The position numbers were made by a program, and so were the translations under genes. The notes beneath the pieces are model-generated. The model did not search any database, was not told the DNA's origin, and saw only the letters and a program-made list of their open reading frames with translations. Positions 62,624 through 64,000 of a DNA stretch of 64,000 nucleotides are shown here, in pieces. The DNA lies in contig NC_089176.1 of the NCBI RefSeq assembly GCF_947507565.1, forward strand, positions 2,914,001-2,978,000, given 5' to 3'. Positions within the stretch are counted from its first letter, which is position 1, and every line of letters starts with the position of its first letter. This DNA is from Oscarella lobularis. Taxonomy: Eukaryota > Porifera > Homoscleromorpha > Homosclerophorida > Oscarellidae.

Positions 62624-63076
62624 TCTTGCGTTCGTGCTTGTCGTCTTTTTATGACTACGAAAAGACCGCACATTTAAACCACCCTACTATGGCATCCCAT
62701 TTATAAACTTGCCTTTTGTGTTTCTCTTTTAGACTTTAGTTGATGTACAAAAATTTCAGAGAAAAACCGTGATGTCGCAATTACCACACAACGAACACAG
62801 AACGGTTTAGAAAACCATACTGAATGCAACACAAACGTCAGTCCTAGCTGCCAACCGAGCCAGCAGTTCTTGTTGACAAGTTTACACACAAAACAAAAAA
62901 AATCGACTTTAGCGACGAGCGAGGCAAACGATGGGCGTGGGAAACGAGAGGGAGAGCGCTACTGAATACTTCTAAGAACTTGCCTCGTGCCTCAGTTGTT
63001 TCTTTGACGGCGACTCGGACTCAGATGCATTTTTCCCGAAAGCTCTTCACAATTTCGTTCTCTCGTCGTCGCACTA
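62624..63076. other. Convergent intergenic, membrane protein to SMG1
   Basis: 453 bp with no supported gene on either strand. Confidence 0.45.

Positions 63077-64000
<924 letters not shown>

Overview
The window is nuclear DNA from an animal with a very compact, intron-rich genome. About thirty genes fit in 64 kb and most introns are only 44-70 bp. I reconstructed them by joining exons at GT-AG (sometimes GC-AG) borders and checking that reading phase carries through each gene. The genes include metazoan-type signalling and trafficking proteins: an R7-type RGS, two SKI-like proteins, SH2D4, a BAK-like protein, HGS and IFT70. Compact size, old animal families and odd domain mixes suggest an early-branching animal such as a sponge (possibly a homoscleromorph). 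That identification is inference; no rRNA or mitochondrial sequence is present to test it.

Layout. 1-1112 holds the 5' part of a gamma-glutamyltransferase-like gene (-), followed by an MXRA7-like membrane protein (-) and an intron-containing tRNA-Gly(CCC) (+). 2659-5698 is a USP31/43-type deubiquitinase (-), divergent from MAD1L1 (+, 5994-8649). From 8.7 to 18.1 kb lie three tandem NXPE genes. Between them are broken copies of the MAD1L1 3' end and of the next gene's 5' end, so a block spanning three neighbouring genes was amplified. A GH31 alpha-glucosidase, SH2D4 and DRG2 follow on +. A BAK-like gene (-) is divergent from IFT70/TTC30 (+). Then come two tandem RhoGDI genes, two tandem intronless START-domain genes and a PDI.

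38.7-47.2 kb: an intronless RRM+GYF protein (-) shares a 118-bp divergent promoter with an R7 RGS (+). Two tandem SKI-like genes (-) follow; they keep the SMAD4-binding-type domain and coiled coil but lack the DACH box. 49-51 kb: a secreted protein with three F-type lectin domains plus a fibronectin type II domain (-). 51.4-52.6 kb: MRPL54 (-) and LSM11 (+), 69 bp apart. 53-57.7 kb: HGS/HRS and an ankyrin protein (-). 58-60 kb: BIN3 (+) and NOL8 (-), with an orphan PAN3 exon just beyond. 60.7-62.6 kb: an unrecognised multi-pass membrane protein (+). 63-64 kb: the C-terminal end of SMG1 (-).

Most genes are ordinary, complete housekeeping or signalling genes. The unusual features are the MAD1L1-NXPE-glucosidase amplification with a mosaic NXPE copy and a MITE-like insertion, the DACH-less SKI pair, the lectin-FN2 and RRM-GYF architectures, the intron-bearing tRNA-Gly, the frequent GC-AG introns and several stop-free introns whose length is a multiple of three. 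I saw no retroviral, LTR, Polinton or CRISPR sequence.
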